From positions 1 to 64,000 of the forward strand of contig JANRIM010000002.1 in the NCBI GenBank assembly GCA_033764865.1: a stretch of 64,000 nucleotides of DNA. Direction: 5' to 3'. Source of the stretch: VFBF01 sp033764865. Lineage in GTDB: Bacteria > Pseudomonadota > Alphaproteobacteria > Caulobacterales > Aquidulcibacteraceae. The notes beneath the pieces are model-generated. The model was not told the DNA's origin. It worked only from the letters and a program-made list of their open reading frames with translations, and searched no databases. Both the position numbers and the translations under genes were made by a program. Shown here in pieces: positions 52,401-60,126 of this stretch (positions within the stretch are counted from its first letter, which is position 1; the number at the start of each line of letters is the position of its first letter).

Positions 52401-52910
52401 GACGCCGTTCTCTCGATCAAGGAGGGGCGAGAGCACATCGGCGAACGCACATGGTCTCCGCAGATCAACGTTGGGGCGTCGGTCCTCATTCCTGAGGCGT
52501 ATGTTCCGGACCTGACCGTGCGCTTGTCTCTCTATCGCCGGCTGGCCGATCTTTCCGAAGACAGCGAGCGTGAGGCTTTCGCCGCTGAACTGATCGACCG
52601 CTTCGGCCCGCTGCCCGACGAGGCTGACCAGCTCATCGCCGTCGCCGGCCTGAAGGCCATGTGCCGGCAGTCGAACATCGCCAAACTGGACGCCGGTCCG
52701 AAAGGGGCGGTGCTGACGTTCCGGGAGCCCGGATTTCCCGATCCGGTGGCCTTGGTCCAGTTGGTCCAGAAACGGCCTCTGGACTTCCGCATGAGACCCG
52801 ACGCCAAGCTCGTCATCCAGGGAGAGTGGCCCGAGCCGGCGTTGCGCCTGAAGGCGCTGCGCGCCGTGATGGAGACCATCGCCGGACTGACGCGCCGGGC
52901 CGCCGCCTAG
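49422..52910 (+). CDS. mfd: Transcription-repair coupling factor
   Basis: 1162 residues. N-terminal UvrB-like region (DSLPYDRISPT; RVGAIVSPDDIESYAQVNGYG), RNA-polymerase interaction domain (GDLVVHSDHGIARYEGLKTLEV), RecG-like translocase (DVGFGKTEVAL; DEEQHFGVKHKE; SATPIPRTL; QLRGRVGRSKVRAYAYL), and C-terminal D7 domain. Removes RNA polymerase stalled at lesions and recruits UvrA. Translation coupled to sdhE by ATGA. Its stop shares the palindrome CTAG with the stop of the convergent DsbA-like gene. Confidence 0.97.
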   Translation: MTAILPASLIDAIARSAGALEVAGAPDGLEPAAFGQAARLRGGVSLFIAREESRAAAFEAAVRFFVPDLETARLPAWDSLPYDRISPTPTVAAQRCAVLTRLAARQPADGALLVVTTASAVAQRVPPQTRLKAGAFSARVGAIVSPDDIESYAQVNGYGRASTVRAPGDYAVRGGVLDIFAPGAPEPLRFDFFGDQLESIRGFDPETQRSTRQITQATLTPVSEVLFDQETVATFRRTFAQSFGAVSDFVYDAVSARIRRQGVEQWLPFFYDKLETVFDYLGDSALIGLEHLADDARRQRVEQAIEHYDSRQSAPLVRGAPPFRAPPPASLYLHDEDWARVLAGRPVRRFTPFAAPPGAAAISLGARAGRVFAAERAQADANVFDAARAHIEAEARQGRRVMLATWSEGSAERLAHVLSDHGLRDVSPIATWAAETAIAPRRPLVAVVPLERGFETETVTVISEQDLLGDRLARPRKRRRASSLIAEAAALSPGDLVVHSDHGIARYEGLKTLEVQGAPHDCLDLTYHAGDKLYLPVENIELVSRYGSEDAGAQLDKLGGVAWQGRKARAKQRLRDMAEDLIRIAAERASRTADPIEPQAGLYDEFCARFPYEETDDQIGAIEDALGDLSSGKPMDRLICGDVGFGKTEVALRTAFVVAMTGRQVAVITPTTLLCRQHFKTFQERFQGLPVKVRQLSRLVTAKEAAETKQLLAEGGIDIIVGTHALLGKGVAFRDLGLMVIDEEQHFGVKHKERLKDLRADVHVLTLSATPIPRTLQLALAGIREMSVIATPPVDRMAVRTYVTPFDGLTIREALLRERYRGGQSFYVVPRIADLEDAQKFLAVTTPELKVVTAHGQMGSNGLDDVMSAFYDGQYDVLLSTTIVESGLDIPRANTMIIHRADMFGLAQLYQLRGRVGRSKVRAYAYLTTDAEKAMTPGAEKRLKVLASLDNLGAGFTLASHDLDMRGGGNLLGEEQSGHIKEVGVELYQSMLEDAVLSIKEGREHIGERTWSPQINVGASVLIPEAYVPDLTVRLSLYRRLADLSEDSEREAFAAELIDRFGPLPDEADQLIAVAGLKAMCRQSNIAKLDAGPKGAVLTFREPGFPDPVALVQLVQKRPLDFRMRPDAKLVIQGEWPEPALRLKALRAVMETIAGLTRRAAA

Positions 52911-53551
52911 TCGCCGAGGGCGGCGTCGAGCAAGCGCGCGTACGTGGCCACGGTCTCGGCGCCCTGCCGTGCGAACCGGCCATTGAACAGCGTCACCGGA
53001 ACACCCCGAATGCCCGCTTCCACCGCGCCGTTGTGGGCGTCCGCGATCAGATTCCAGTCTGCTTCGGTTCGCAGCAGGTCACCGACGACGCCAGGATCGA
53101 GGCCGATGCCCATCGCGATCTCGCGCAGCTCATCGTGGTCGCCGATGTTTCGTCCCTGAACGTGGTAGGCGACGAACAAGGCGTCAACGGCGGCGCTCAT
53201 CCGTCCTTGGCCGCCGGCCCAGTGGATAAGGCGATGGGCGTCCAGGGTCGCCGGCAAGACAAGGGCCGCGTCAAGATCGAGATCGGCGCCGGCGTCGTCC
53301 GCCGCCCTGACTAGGGCGTCGCGCGAGGCGCGGGCGCGCTCCGGCGCGCCCTCAAAGATTTTCGCAAGGTACTGACGGCGGTCGATGCCGAACGGCGGCG
53401 TGTCCGGACGAAGCAGGAAAGGCGCCCAGACCCTGTCCACCGCGACCGCCGGCATCGCGGTGGCTGCGCGATCGAGCGCGCGCCAGGCGACGTAACACCA
53501 TGGACACGACAGGTCCGCGATGAAGTCGACCCGGATCCGCGCTTCGGTCAT
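52907..53551 (-). CDS. DsbA-family oxidoreductase (FrnE-like)
   Basis: 214 residues, no signal peptide, so cytosolic. Thioredoxin-like with CPWC motif (DLSCPWCYVAW, residues 13-23), a helical insertion, and cis-Pro region GIRGVPVTLFNGRFARQGA. Members of this FrnE/HCCA-isomerase-like group act in thiol redox or as stress oxidoreductases. Start overlaps the stop of the PopA-like gene by 4 bases, so the two are one transcript. Its substrate is unknown. Confidence 0.88.
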   Translation of the reverse strand: MTEARIRVDFIADLSCPWCYVAWRALDRAATAMPAVAVDRVWAPFLLRPDTPPFGIDRRQYLAKIFEGAPERARASRDALVRAADDAGADLDLDAALVLPATLDAHRLIHWAGGQGRMSAAVDALFVAYHVQGRNIGDHDELREIAMGIGLDPGVVGDLLRTEADWNLIADAHNGAVEAGIRGVPVTLFNGRFARQGAETVATYARLLDAALGD

Positions 53552-54846
53552 GCCAGCGCGCCTTGGGTGTCGTGAAGGGACCGCGCCCGCGCCATCAGCG
53601 CTTTGCCGCTTTCTCCCACGGCGAGTTCCACTACGCTCTGCTCAAGGGTGATTGGTCCTGCCGCGGTGTCGCCTGCGGCGAAAGCGGTGCACTCGGTCAC
53701 GGACGCCACACGCGCCGCCGTCTTGCGCGCCTCGCGGCTATCGGCGCCAGGGAGGGCGATGATGACGAGATCATCCTCCATGAGGGCGGCGCAATCCTCC
53801 GTGCGCACCAGACGCCCGCAGATCTCCGCGACCTGTTGGACCCCACGTTTCCAGGCCGGCCCGTCAGGTGCGCGGGCGCCGGGGGCGAGAGCTATCCGCA
53901 AGCCCACCAATGTCAGCGGCCGGCCTGTCAGCGCAGCGGCGCGCGCGACTGTCTCGACATGCGCCTCCATGAATGCCGGGGTGAAAAGGGATGCGGTCCC
54001 CGTATGCGCCGCCCTGATGGCGATGAGGCCGGACTCCACCGCCGCATCCTCCCGACCGCGCCGCATCATCGAAAAGAGCCACTCCGTAGCGTGGGAGAAG
54101 CTGGTCTGACGATCGACCAGGATGGATGCGCCACGCTCGATTGCGGCGGCCGCGAAGTCGGTCTCCATCCTCTCTGACAGCATGAGCGTCGGCAAATGGT
54201 GCAGGCGGGCGTTGCGCCTCAGGGCCCCGCACAGGGAGAGTGCGGTGGCGGCGTCCGCGTTCGCGTTGAGCACCACGGCGTCGAACCGGTCGTCGTGAAG
54301 AAAGTCGAAGCCCATGAAGGAGCTGAACGCCGCCTCCAGGCGCCCGCGTTCGGCCGTCAGCGCGCGTTCGAGCGCGAGGAAATAGGGGTGCGGCTCGCCG
54401 ATGAACAGCGCCCGCCAGCCTGGCGCACCGTTGGCCGGCGGCATAGAGCCGCCGCAGAGGCTTGAAGTCTCACGGCGGAGCGTGAGTTCATCGCGCGCGA
54501 TGTGCGCACGGCGCGCGCGCGCGAGTTCCCGTTGGATCAGGGCCGGTGGGGCGTCCCGTTGCAGCCACCCGTCGAATGCGCCCGCGTGCGCGTCCGGCGG
54601 ATGACCGAAATCGGTTGCCGCGATGATGGCGCCGGGACGCGTGACGCCCTGAGCAAGGGACTGCGCCTCCGCCAGGGCCCAGGGGCGCACGTCGGGGTCT
54701 GCGTCGAGGATCGCGACATCTTCGGGCGCGAGACGTTGGCGCTGCCGCGGCCCTACGAGCGCGACGGCCTCCACGCCGGCGGCGGCGAGCACATCCTGGA
54801 GGTTCCGGGCGCGGCGGGCATCGGATGACCTGATGGAAACGCGCAT
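53548..54846 (-). CDS. PopA-like response regulator: two receiver-like domains and a degenerate GGDEF with intact I-site
   Basis: 432 residues from ATG 54846 (MRVSIRSSDARRARNL). First receiver-like domain ~1-120, second ~143-265, whose phospho-acceptor strand reads FDAVVLNAN (Asn at the usual Asp). The C-terminal domain (~285-432) aligns with GGDEF folds: RTED (348-351) stands in the I-site place, exactly 5 residues before EDDLV (357-361), which replaces GGEEF. A c-di-GMP-binding effector that cannot make c-di-GMP is therefore likely, as in Caulobacter PopA, which recruits CtrA to ClpXP at the pole. It may instead be a divergent diguanylate cyclase relative. Confidence 0.72.
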   Translation of the reverse strand: MRVSIRSSDARRARNLQDVLAAAGVEAVALVGPRQRQRLAPEDVAILDADPDVRPWALAEAQSLAQGVTRPGAIIAATDFGHPPDAHAGAFDGWLQRDAPPALIQRELARARRAHIARDELTLRRETSSLCGGSMPPANGAPGWRALFIGEPHPYFLALERALTAERGRLEAAFSSFMGFDFLHDDRFDAVVLNANADAATALSLCGALRRNARLHHLPTLMLSERMETDFAAAAIERGASILVDRQTSFSHATEWLFSMMRRGREDAAVESGLIAIRAAHTGTASLFTPAFMEAHVETVARAAALTGRPLTLVGLRIALAPGARAPDGPAWKRGVQQVAEICGRLVRTEDCAALMEDDLVIIALPGADSREARKTAARVASVTECTAFAAGDTAAGPITLEQSVVELAVGESGKALMARARSLHDTQGALA

Positions 54847-54995
54847 CGACGCCGGACCTCCGGGCCGGCGCGCGCCAGCCTGATTGGGTGGGGAGTATCG
54901 CCCCCGGCTGCCCCAAAGGAAAGGCCGAGAAATGGTTGACGCCCCGCCAATCATGCTCAACGCAAGAGATCGCGACAACGGAGGAGAGAAGAGCC

Positions 54996-56114
54996 ATGGC
55001 GTCCGGTCCACTGAAGGGAATCAAGGTCCTGGAATTCGCCGGCATCGGGCCCGGCCCGTTTACGTGCATGCTCTTGTCCGACATGGGGGCCGACGTGGTG
55101 CGCGTGGACCGCAAGGGCGCGCGTTCTGCGAAGTATGACGTGACGAGCCGCGGGCGCCGCTCGGTCGCCGTCGATCTGAAGTCACCCGATGGGGTCGCCG
55201 CGTGCGTTGCGCTCGCGGAAAAGGCCGATGTTCTGCTGGAGGGCTTTCGGCCAGGCGTGATGGAGCGGCTCGGCCTCGGACCTGACGTCCTGCACAAACG
55301 CAACGCCCGGCTTGTCTACGCACGCATGACGGGGTGGGGCCAGAGCGGACCGCTCGCGCTGGCTGCCGGCCACGATCTCAACTACATCGCCCTGACTGGC
55401 GGCCTGCACGCCATGGGACGCGCAGACCAGCCGCCTGCGCCGCCGCTCAACCTCGTGGGGGATTTCGGCGGCGGCGCCCTCTACATGGCCATGGGCATCT
55501 GCGCGGCGCTGATCGAGGCGCAGCGTTCCGGCAAAGGGCAGACCATCGACTGCGCGATGACGGACGGGGCGGCTTCGCTCGCGGCCATGTTCTATGGCAT
55601 GCGGGCTGCGGGAATCTGGACCGATGCGCGTGACGCAAACTTGCTGGATGGCGGCGCGCACTTCTACGACACGTATGAAACCAGCGACGGCAAATGGGTG
55701 TCGATCGGCTCCATCGAGCCGCAGTTCTACGCGCTGCTCCTCGAAAAGGCCGGACTGACGGGCGATCCGGCCTTCCAGTCGCAGATGGACAGGACCGCTT
55801 GGCCCACGCTGTCGGAGAAGCTCGCCGCCGTGATCCGGACCAAGACCCGTGACGCCTGGTGCGCCCTGATGGAGGGCACGGATGTCTGCTTCGCGCCGGT
55901 GCTCAACTGGCAGGAAGCCCCCCAGCATCCCCACAACGTCGCCCGCGAGACGTTCGTCACGGTTGAGGGCGTCGTTCAGCCCAACGTGGCGCCGCGATTT
56001 TCGGGAACGCCGTCGAAAGTTCAGGGGCCACCACCTGAAACCGGCGCGCACACAGAGAGCGCCATGAGGGACTGGGGGGTGGACGCCGCGTTGATCGACC
56101 GGGTGGCACGCTAG
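54996..56114 (+). CDS. CaiB/BaiF CoA-transferase, alpha-methylacyl-CoA racemase type
   Basis: 372 residues from ATG 54996, preceded by GGAGGAGAG. Features: GIKVLEFAGIGPGPFTCMLL opening, DVTSRGRRSVAVDLKS, LLEGFRPGVMERLGLGP, and the catalytic His/Asp regions AAGHDLNYIALTGGLH and NLVGDFGGGALYMAMGI characteristic of alpha-methylacyl-CoA racemases. Would interconvert 2R/2S-methylacyl-CoA in branched fatty acid or isoprenoid breakdown; other CoA-transferase roles remain possible. Confidence 0.87.
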   Translation: MASGPLKGIKVLEFAGIGPGPFTCMLLSDMGADVVRVDRKGARSAKYDVTSRGRRSVAVDLKSPDGVAACVALAEKADVLLEGFRPGVMERLGLGPDVLHKRNARLVYARMTGWGQSGPLALAAGHDLNYIALTGGLHAMGRADQPPAPPLNLVGDFGGGALYMAMGICAALIEAQRSGKGQTIDCAMTDGAASLAAMFYGMRAAGIWTDARDANLLDGGAHFYDTYETSDGKWVSIGSIEPQFYALLLEKAGLTGDPAFQSQMDRTAWPTLSEKLAAVIRTKTRDAWCALMEGTDVCFAPVLNWQEAPQHPHNVARETFVTVEGVVQPNVAPRFSGTPSKVQGPPPETGAHTESAMRDWGVDAALIDRVAR

Positions 56115-56276
56115 GCTCAGGCGCGACTGTTCATCCGCCATTCAATCGGCCGCGGCCACAACTGCGGTCGACCCGCACTTCGTCCCTCGCTCGCGGGTCT
56201 GTCTGGCCTGGTCCAGACGAGCGCCGGCCACCGGCTCAGCGGTCGGCGCTTCGCCTTGCCTCGGGCCTCAGATTGT

Positions 56277-56295
56277 TGCGCCGCTCCGCGGCGCA
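56277..56295 (+). other. Eight-base-pair GC hairpin upstream of scoA
   Basis: GCGCCGC (56278-56284), loop TCC, GCGGCGC (56288-56294), extended by T56277-A56295. It lies in the 227-base gap between the racemase and scoA, followed by CCCTAGAAAAAG rather than a T tract. It may stop the racemase transcript or be part of the scoA leader; no other feature was seen in the gap. Confidence 0.35.
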
Positions 56296-56341
56296 CCCTA
56301 GAAAAAGACCGCGTGCGATCGGGCGCGCGGGCAGGACAACC

Positions 56342-57049
56342 ATGGCCAACAAGGTCTTCAAGGACGCCCCCAGCGCGCTGGCGGGCCTGACCCATGACGG
56401 GATGACCGTGATGAGCGGCGGGTTCGGATTGTGCGGAATCCCGGAGAACCTGATCGTGGCGCTCCGCGACAGCGGGGTCACAGGAATTACGGTGATCTCC
56501 AACAACGCCGGCGTCGATGACTTTGGCCTCGGTCTTCTCCTGAAGACGCGCCAGATCGCCAAGATGGTGTCGTCCTATGTCGGCGAGAACAAGGAATTCG
56601 AGCGTCAGTACCTGGCGGGCGAACTGCAACTCGAGTTCAATCCGCAAGGCACGCTCGCCGAACGTATCCGCGCCGGCGGAGCCGGCATCGCGGGCTTCTA
56701 CACCAAGACTGGTGTGGGCACGCTGGTGGCCGAGGGTAAGGACGTTCGCCGCTTCAACGGAGAGGATTACATTCTCGAGACCGGGCTGACCGCCGATCTG
56801 TCCATCGTCAAGGCGTGGAAAGGGGATGCCGCCGGTAACCTGATCTTTCGGAAAACCGCCCGCAACTTCAATCCCATGATGGCCACGGCCGGCAAGACAT
56901 GCGTCGCTGAGGTCGAAGAGATCGTGCCTGTGGGCGTCCTTGATCCCGATCATATCCATACGCCTGGCATCTATGTCGATCGCATCGTCCAGAGCGTGTT
57001 CGAAAAGCGGATCGAACAGCGTACGGTGCGCAAGCGGGAGGCGGTATGA
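56342..57049 (+). CDS. scoA: Succinyl-CoA:3-ketoacid-CoA transferase subunit A
   Basis: 235 residues. MSGGFGLCGIPENLI, ISNNAGVDDFGLGLLLK, and VSSYVGENKEFERQYLAGELQLEFNPQGT-type block identify subunit A of the class I CoA-transferases. With subunit B it moves CoA from succinyl-CoA to acetoacetate. ATGATG junction overlaps scoB by 4 bases. Confidence 0.94.
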   Translation: MANKVFKDAPSALAGLTHDGMTVMSGGFGLCGIPENLIVALRDSGVTGITVISNNAGVDDFGLGLLLKTRQIAKMVSSYVGENKEFERQYLAGELQLEFNPQGTLAERIRAGGAGIAGFYTKTGVGTLVAEGKDVRRFNGEDYILETGLTADLSIVKAWKGDAAGNLIFRKTARNFNPMMATAGKTCVAEVEEIVPVGVLDPDHIHTPGIYVDRIVQSVFEKRIEQRTVRKREAV

Positions 57050-57702
57050 TGGCGTGGACCCGTGATCAACTCGCCCAGCGGGCGGCCGCTGAGCTGCGCG
57101 ACGGCTTCTACGTGAACCTCGGGATCGGCATTCCCACTCTGGTGGCCAACTACATACCCGCAGGCATGGAAGTGACGCTGCAGAGCGAGAATGGAATGCT
57201 GGGTATGGGCCCGTTTCCCTTCGACGACGAAGTGGACGCGGACCTGATCAACGCCGGCAAACAGACCATCACCGAGTTGCCCCAGACTGCCTATTTTTCA
57301 TCGTCGGACAGTTTCGCGATGATCCGCGGCGGTCATATCGACCTGTCCATCCTCGGCGCCATGGAGGTGTCCGAGCGTGGCGATCTTGCGAACTGGATGG
57401 TCCCAGGAAAGATGGTGAAGGGTATGGGCGGCGCGATGGACCTTGTAGCCGGCGTGAAGCGGGTCGTGGTCGTCATGGAGCATGCCGCCAAGGATGGCGC
57501 ACCGAAGCTGCTGAATGCCTGCCGCCTCCCGTTGACGGGGGTGCGCGTCGTGGATCGGGTCATCACGGATCTGGGCGTTTTCGACGTCGACAAGCGCGGC
57601 GACAGCGGACTGACATTGCTCGAACTCGCCGACGGCGTGAGCCTGGACGAGATCCGCGCGAAAACAGAGGCCTCGTTCACCGTAGCCGCCGGCGCGGGAT
57701 AG
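57046..57702 (+). CDS. scoB: Succinyl-CoA:3-ketoacid-CoA transferase subunit B
   Basis: 218 residues. Catalytic glutamate in LQSENGMLGMG; NLGIGIPTLVANYIP and GGHIDLSILGAMEVS are typical of subunit B, as is MVKGMGGAMDLVAG. Completes the ketone-body activating enzyme with scoA, linking acetoacetate to the TCA cycle. Confidence 0.94.
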   Translation: MMAWTRDQLAQRAAAELRDGFYVNLGIGIPTLVANYIPAGMEVTLQSENGMLGMGPFPFDDEVDADLINAGKQTITELPQTAYFSSSDSFAMIRGGHIDLSILGAMEVSERGDLANWMVPGKMVKGMGGAMDLVAGVKRVVVVMEHAAKDGAPKLLNACRLPLTGVRVVDRVITDLGVFDVDKRGDSGLTLLELADGVSLDEIRAKTEASFTVAAGAG

Positions 57703-57759
57703 CGAGCACCCTCGGTCGCGGCTTGGCGCCCGGTCGTTGGATTTCGGAGGAAGGCGTCC

Positions 57760-59175
57760 ATGGTCTCGCGGTCGGCGCACTGGTCTCGGCGTTCGGTGAG
57801 TGCGGGCCTTCTTGGGCTCGCTGCCAGTGCATGCGGGGGCGGTGACGAAGCGCCGGCGGACTCGCCTGCTCCGCCGATCGGTCCTTTTGATCCCGACGCA
57901 CCCGTGCGGTTTCCGCTCCATCGCGTGAACGGCAGGCGCTATCTCGCCGACGACGCGGGCCGCCCGTTTTTTCTTCACGGCGACGTCGGTTGGTCGATGG
58001 TGGCCGAGCTTCGTCGCGAGGATGCCGACATCTACCTGAAGGATCGCGCGGGACGGGGCGTCACGGGCGTGCTCGTGAAGCTGCTCGAGGCCTATCACGC
58101 CAGCAACGCCCCGCGGAACGCCTATGGGGATGGACCGTTCGTCGGTGGCCGCGTCGATTTCCGCACGCCCAACGACGCCTACTTCGCGCATTTTGACTGG
58201 ATCGTGCGGCGCGCCGAAGAGTTGGGCATGCTCGTGCTGGCGGCCCCCGCCTATCTCGGCGCAGAAGGCCGCTATGCCGGCTTCTACCAGGAAATGGTCG
58301 CGGCGGGCGCGGCCCGCCTGCGGGCCTACGGGCAGTATCTCGGTCGTCGCTACGCGCAGACGCAAAACCTGTTGTGGGTCATGGGCGGGGACTACAACCC
58401 ACCTGAGAAGGATCTGGTCCGCGCGGTGGCGGAGGGCATCAGGGAGGGCGGATCAAAGGGGCTCATGACCGCCCATACCCGCGCCTTCACCAGCGCTTGG
58501 GAGGTTTGGCAGGGGGAGAGCTGGCTCAACGTCAACACGGTGTACACATACGGCGATGTCGCCGCGGCGGCGCGCGCGGAGTACGCAAGGCCGGACGCGA
58601 TGCCGTTTTTCCTGTTCGAAAGCTACTATGAGAATGAAAGGGCCTATCCGGATATTCCGGTGGTGAATAATGCGCCGCGCCATAGGCAGCAGGCATATGA
58701 AGCGATCCTCGGCGGGGCCTTCGGACACATGTTCGGCAGCCGGCCCGTGTGGCACTTCAGCGGACCTGGGTCTCAGGACTACAGGGCGCCGGACTGGCGC
58801 GCCGGGCTCGACAGTCCGGGGGCGCGATCTATGATGCGCGTGAGGGAGTTCTTCAGGCCGCTGGAATGGTGGCGGCTCGCCCCGGATCTTGAGGGGCAGT
58901 TTCTGCGGACGCCGAAGCAGGCGCCGGAGGCTCCGACAGCCGCGGTGGCGGATGATAAGTCGTTCGGCGTGGCTTATGCGCCGCGGGGAGGCGGCCTGAG
59001 TATCAATCCGGCGTTCGCCGGCCCTGGCGCGTCGGCTGCGTGGGTTGATCCGGTGGACGGCCGCCGTGTGGCGATAGCCACAGGTGAGGGCGGCGCTGGA
59101 GGGCAGGTCGCACCGCCGGGCAGAAACGCGGGCGACGACCCGGATTGGCTGCTCTTGGTGCGGCAGTCCGCCTGA
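57760..59175 (+). CDS. DUF4038/glycoside-hydrolase-like exported lipoprotein
   Basis: 471 residues. Signal WSRRSVSAGLLGLAASAC resembles a twin-arginine lipoprotein signal (SRR, then a cysteine near residue 25 in a marginal lipobox). The catalytic TIM-barrel belongs to the DUF4038 (GH140 apiosidase-like) group: FFLHGDVGWSMVAELRREDADIYLKDR, WVMGGDYNPPEKD, PFFLFESYYENE and GGAFGHMFGS. A C-terminal collagen-binding-like domain follows after ~410. Probably acts on plant or algal polysaccharide side chains at the cell surface; the substrate is unknown. Confidence 0.8.
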   Translation: MVSRSAHWSRRSVSAGLLGLAASACGGGDEAPADSPAPPIGPFDPDAPVRFPLHRVNGRRYLADDAGRPFFLHGDVGWSMVAELRREDADIYLKDRAGRGVTGVLVKLLEAYHASNAPRNAYGDGPFVGGRVDFRTPNDAYFAHFDWIVRRAEELGMLVLAAPAYLGAEGRYAGFYQEMVAAGAARLRAYGQYLGRRYAQTQNLLWVMGGDYNPPEKDLVRAVAEGIREGGSKGLMTAHTRAFTSAWEVWQGESWLNVNTVYTYGDVAAAARAEYARPDAMPFFLFESYYENERAYPDIPVVNNAPRHRQQAYEAILGGAFGHMFGSRPVWHFSGPGSQDYRAPDWRAGLDSPGARSMMRVREFFRPLEWWRLAPDLEGQFLRTPKQAPEAPTAAVADDKSFGVAYAPRGGGLSINPAFAGPGASAAWVDPVDGRRVAIATGEGGAGGQVAPPGRNAGDDPDWLLLVRQSA

Positions 59176-59188
59176 CCGAATCACCATA

Positions 59189-59216
59189 TTGCATGTTCTC
59201 TTTTTGTTCTTATACT
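59189..59216 (+). promoter_or_regulatory. SOS promoter with LexA box for imuA-imuB-dnaE2
   Basis: TTGCAT (59189-59194) and TATACT (59211-59216) are 16 bases apart. The spacer holds GTTC-TCTTTTT-GTTC (59195-59209), the direct-repeat LexA box of Alphaproteobacteria (GTTC-N7-GTTC), so LexA would directly block RNA polymerase. Transcription starts about 10 bases before imuA ATG 59233. Confidence 0.9.
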
Positions 59217-59232
59217 GCCGCGTGGTACGCCC

Positions 59233-60126
59233 ATGCAGCATCGACAAGGCCTTTCCTCTGACGCCCACGGCGCCTCGTCCAAACCTCTCCCAGCTTTCCT
59301 GAAAGGGGCGGGGGGCGATGCGCCGCGCCCTGCCCTGGTCTCTCTCAAAGGGCGCCTTGCCCGGCTTGCCGACTTTGAAACAACGGCCTGGGGCGGCATT
59401 CCTCTGGGCGATCCGCGGATTGACAGCTTCCTGCCACCGGTTGGGCTGCCCAGGGGGTGCGTGCATGAGGTGTGCGGCGCGGGTCTCGAGGCCGAGATTC
59501 CCGCTTCGGCCGCAGGCTTCGCCGCCATGCTCGCCCGCAAGCTGACCCGCCAGGGCGCGACGGTCTGGGCGCTGAGCCGCCCTGACATCTATGCTCCTGG
59601 CCTTCAAAGCTTGGGCCTGACGCCGGACCGGCTGATCTTCGTACGCACGCGGTCCGACGCCGAAACGTTCGCTGTGCTTGAAGATGCGCTGCGCACACGG
59701 GGCGTCGACTGCGCCATTGGAGAGGCAGCGGTCGTCAGCCTGGTCGCAGGGAAACGACTGCAGCTGGCCTGCGAAAGCGCAGGGGGCGCAGCCATCGTCT
59801 TGCGCCGTCAAAGTCATGCCCCGCGAACCACCCGGAAAGACCCGACAACCGCCGCCACGCGCTGGGCGATAGGGCCGGCGCCGGCGGCGCCCGATGGCGC
59901 AGGTCTGGGCGCGCTGCGCTGGCGAACCGTTCTGCAACGCTGCCGTGGTGGTCGCACAGGCGCATGGATCCTGGAGGCGTGTGATGAAACGGGCGATGTG
60001 CGTGTGGTTGAAGAACTGGCCGATCACGCGCCTGGAACGGTCTCTGGGGAACGCCCTGAAAGCCGCAGACCAGGGGCGCGCGACGGTGGTGACGATCGAC
60101 AGCGCACGGCGTCTGTCGGCGGTTGA
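59233..60126 (+). CDS. imuA: ImuA, RecA-like accessory protein of SOS mutagenesis
   Basis: 297 residues. RecA/SulA-like domain: WGGIPLGDPRIDSFLPPVGLPRGCVHEVCG (opening of the ImuA family), AAMLARKLTRQGATVWALSRPDIYAPGLQSLGL, and C-terminal WRTVLQRCRGGRTGAWILEAC. No Walker A motif is obvious. Works with ImuB and DnaE2 in damage-induced mutagenesis. The start ATG 59233 is consistent with the LexA promoter. Its last 143 bases overlap imuB in another frame. Confidence 0.87.
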   Translation: MQHRQGLSSDAHGASSKPLPAFLKGAGGDAPRPALVSLKGRLARLADFETTAWGGIPLGDPRIDSFLPPVGLPRGCVHEVCGAGLEAEIPASAAGFAAMLARKLTRQGATVWALSRPDIYAPGLQSLGLTPDRLIFVRTRSDAETFAVLEDALRTRGVDCAIGEAAVVSLVAGKRLQLACESAGGAAIVLRRQSHAPRTTRKDPTTAATRWAIGPAPAAPDGAGLGALRWRTVLQRCRGGRTGAWILEACDETGDVRVVEELADHAPGTVSGERPESRRPGARDGGDDRQRTASVGG

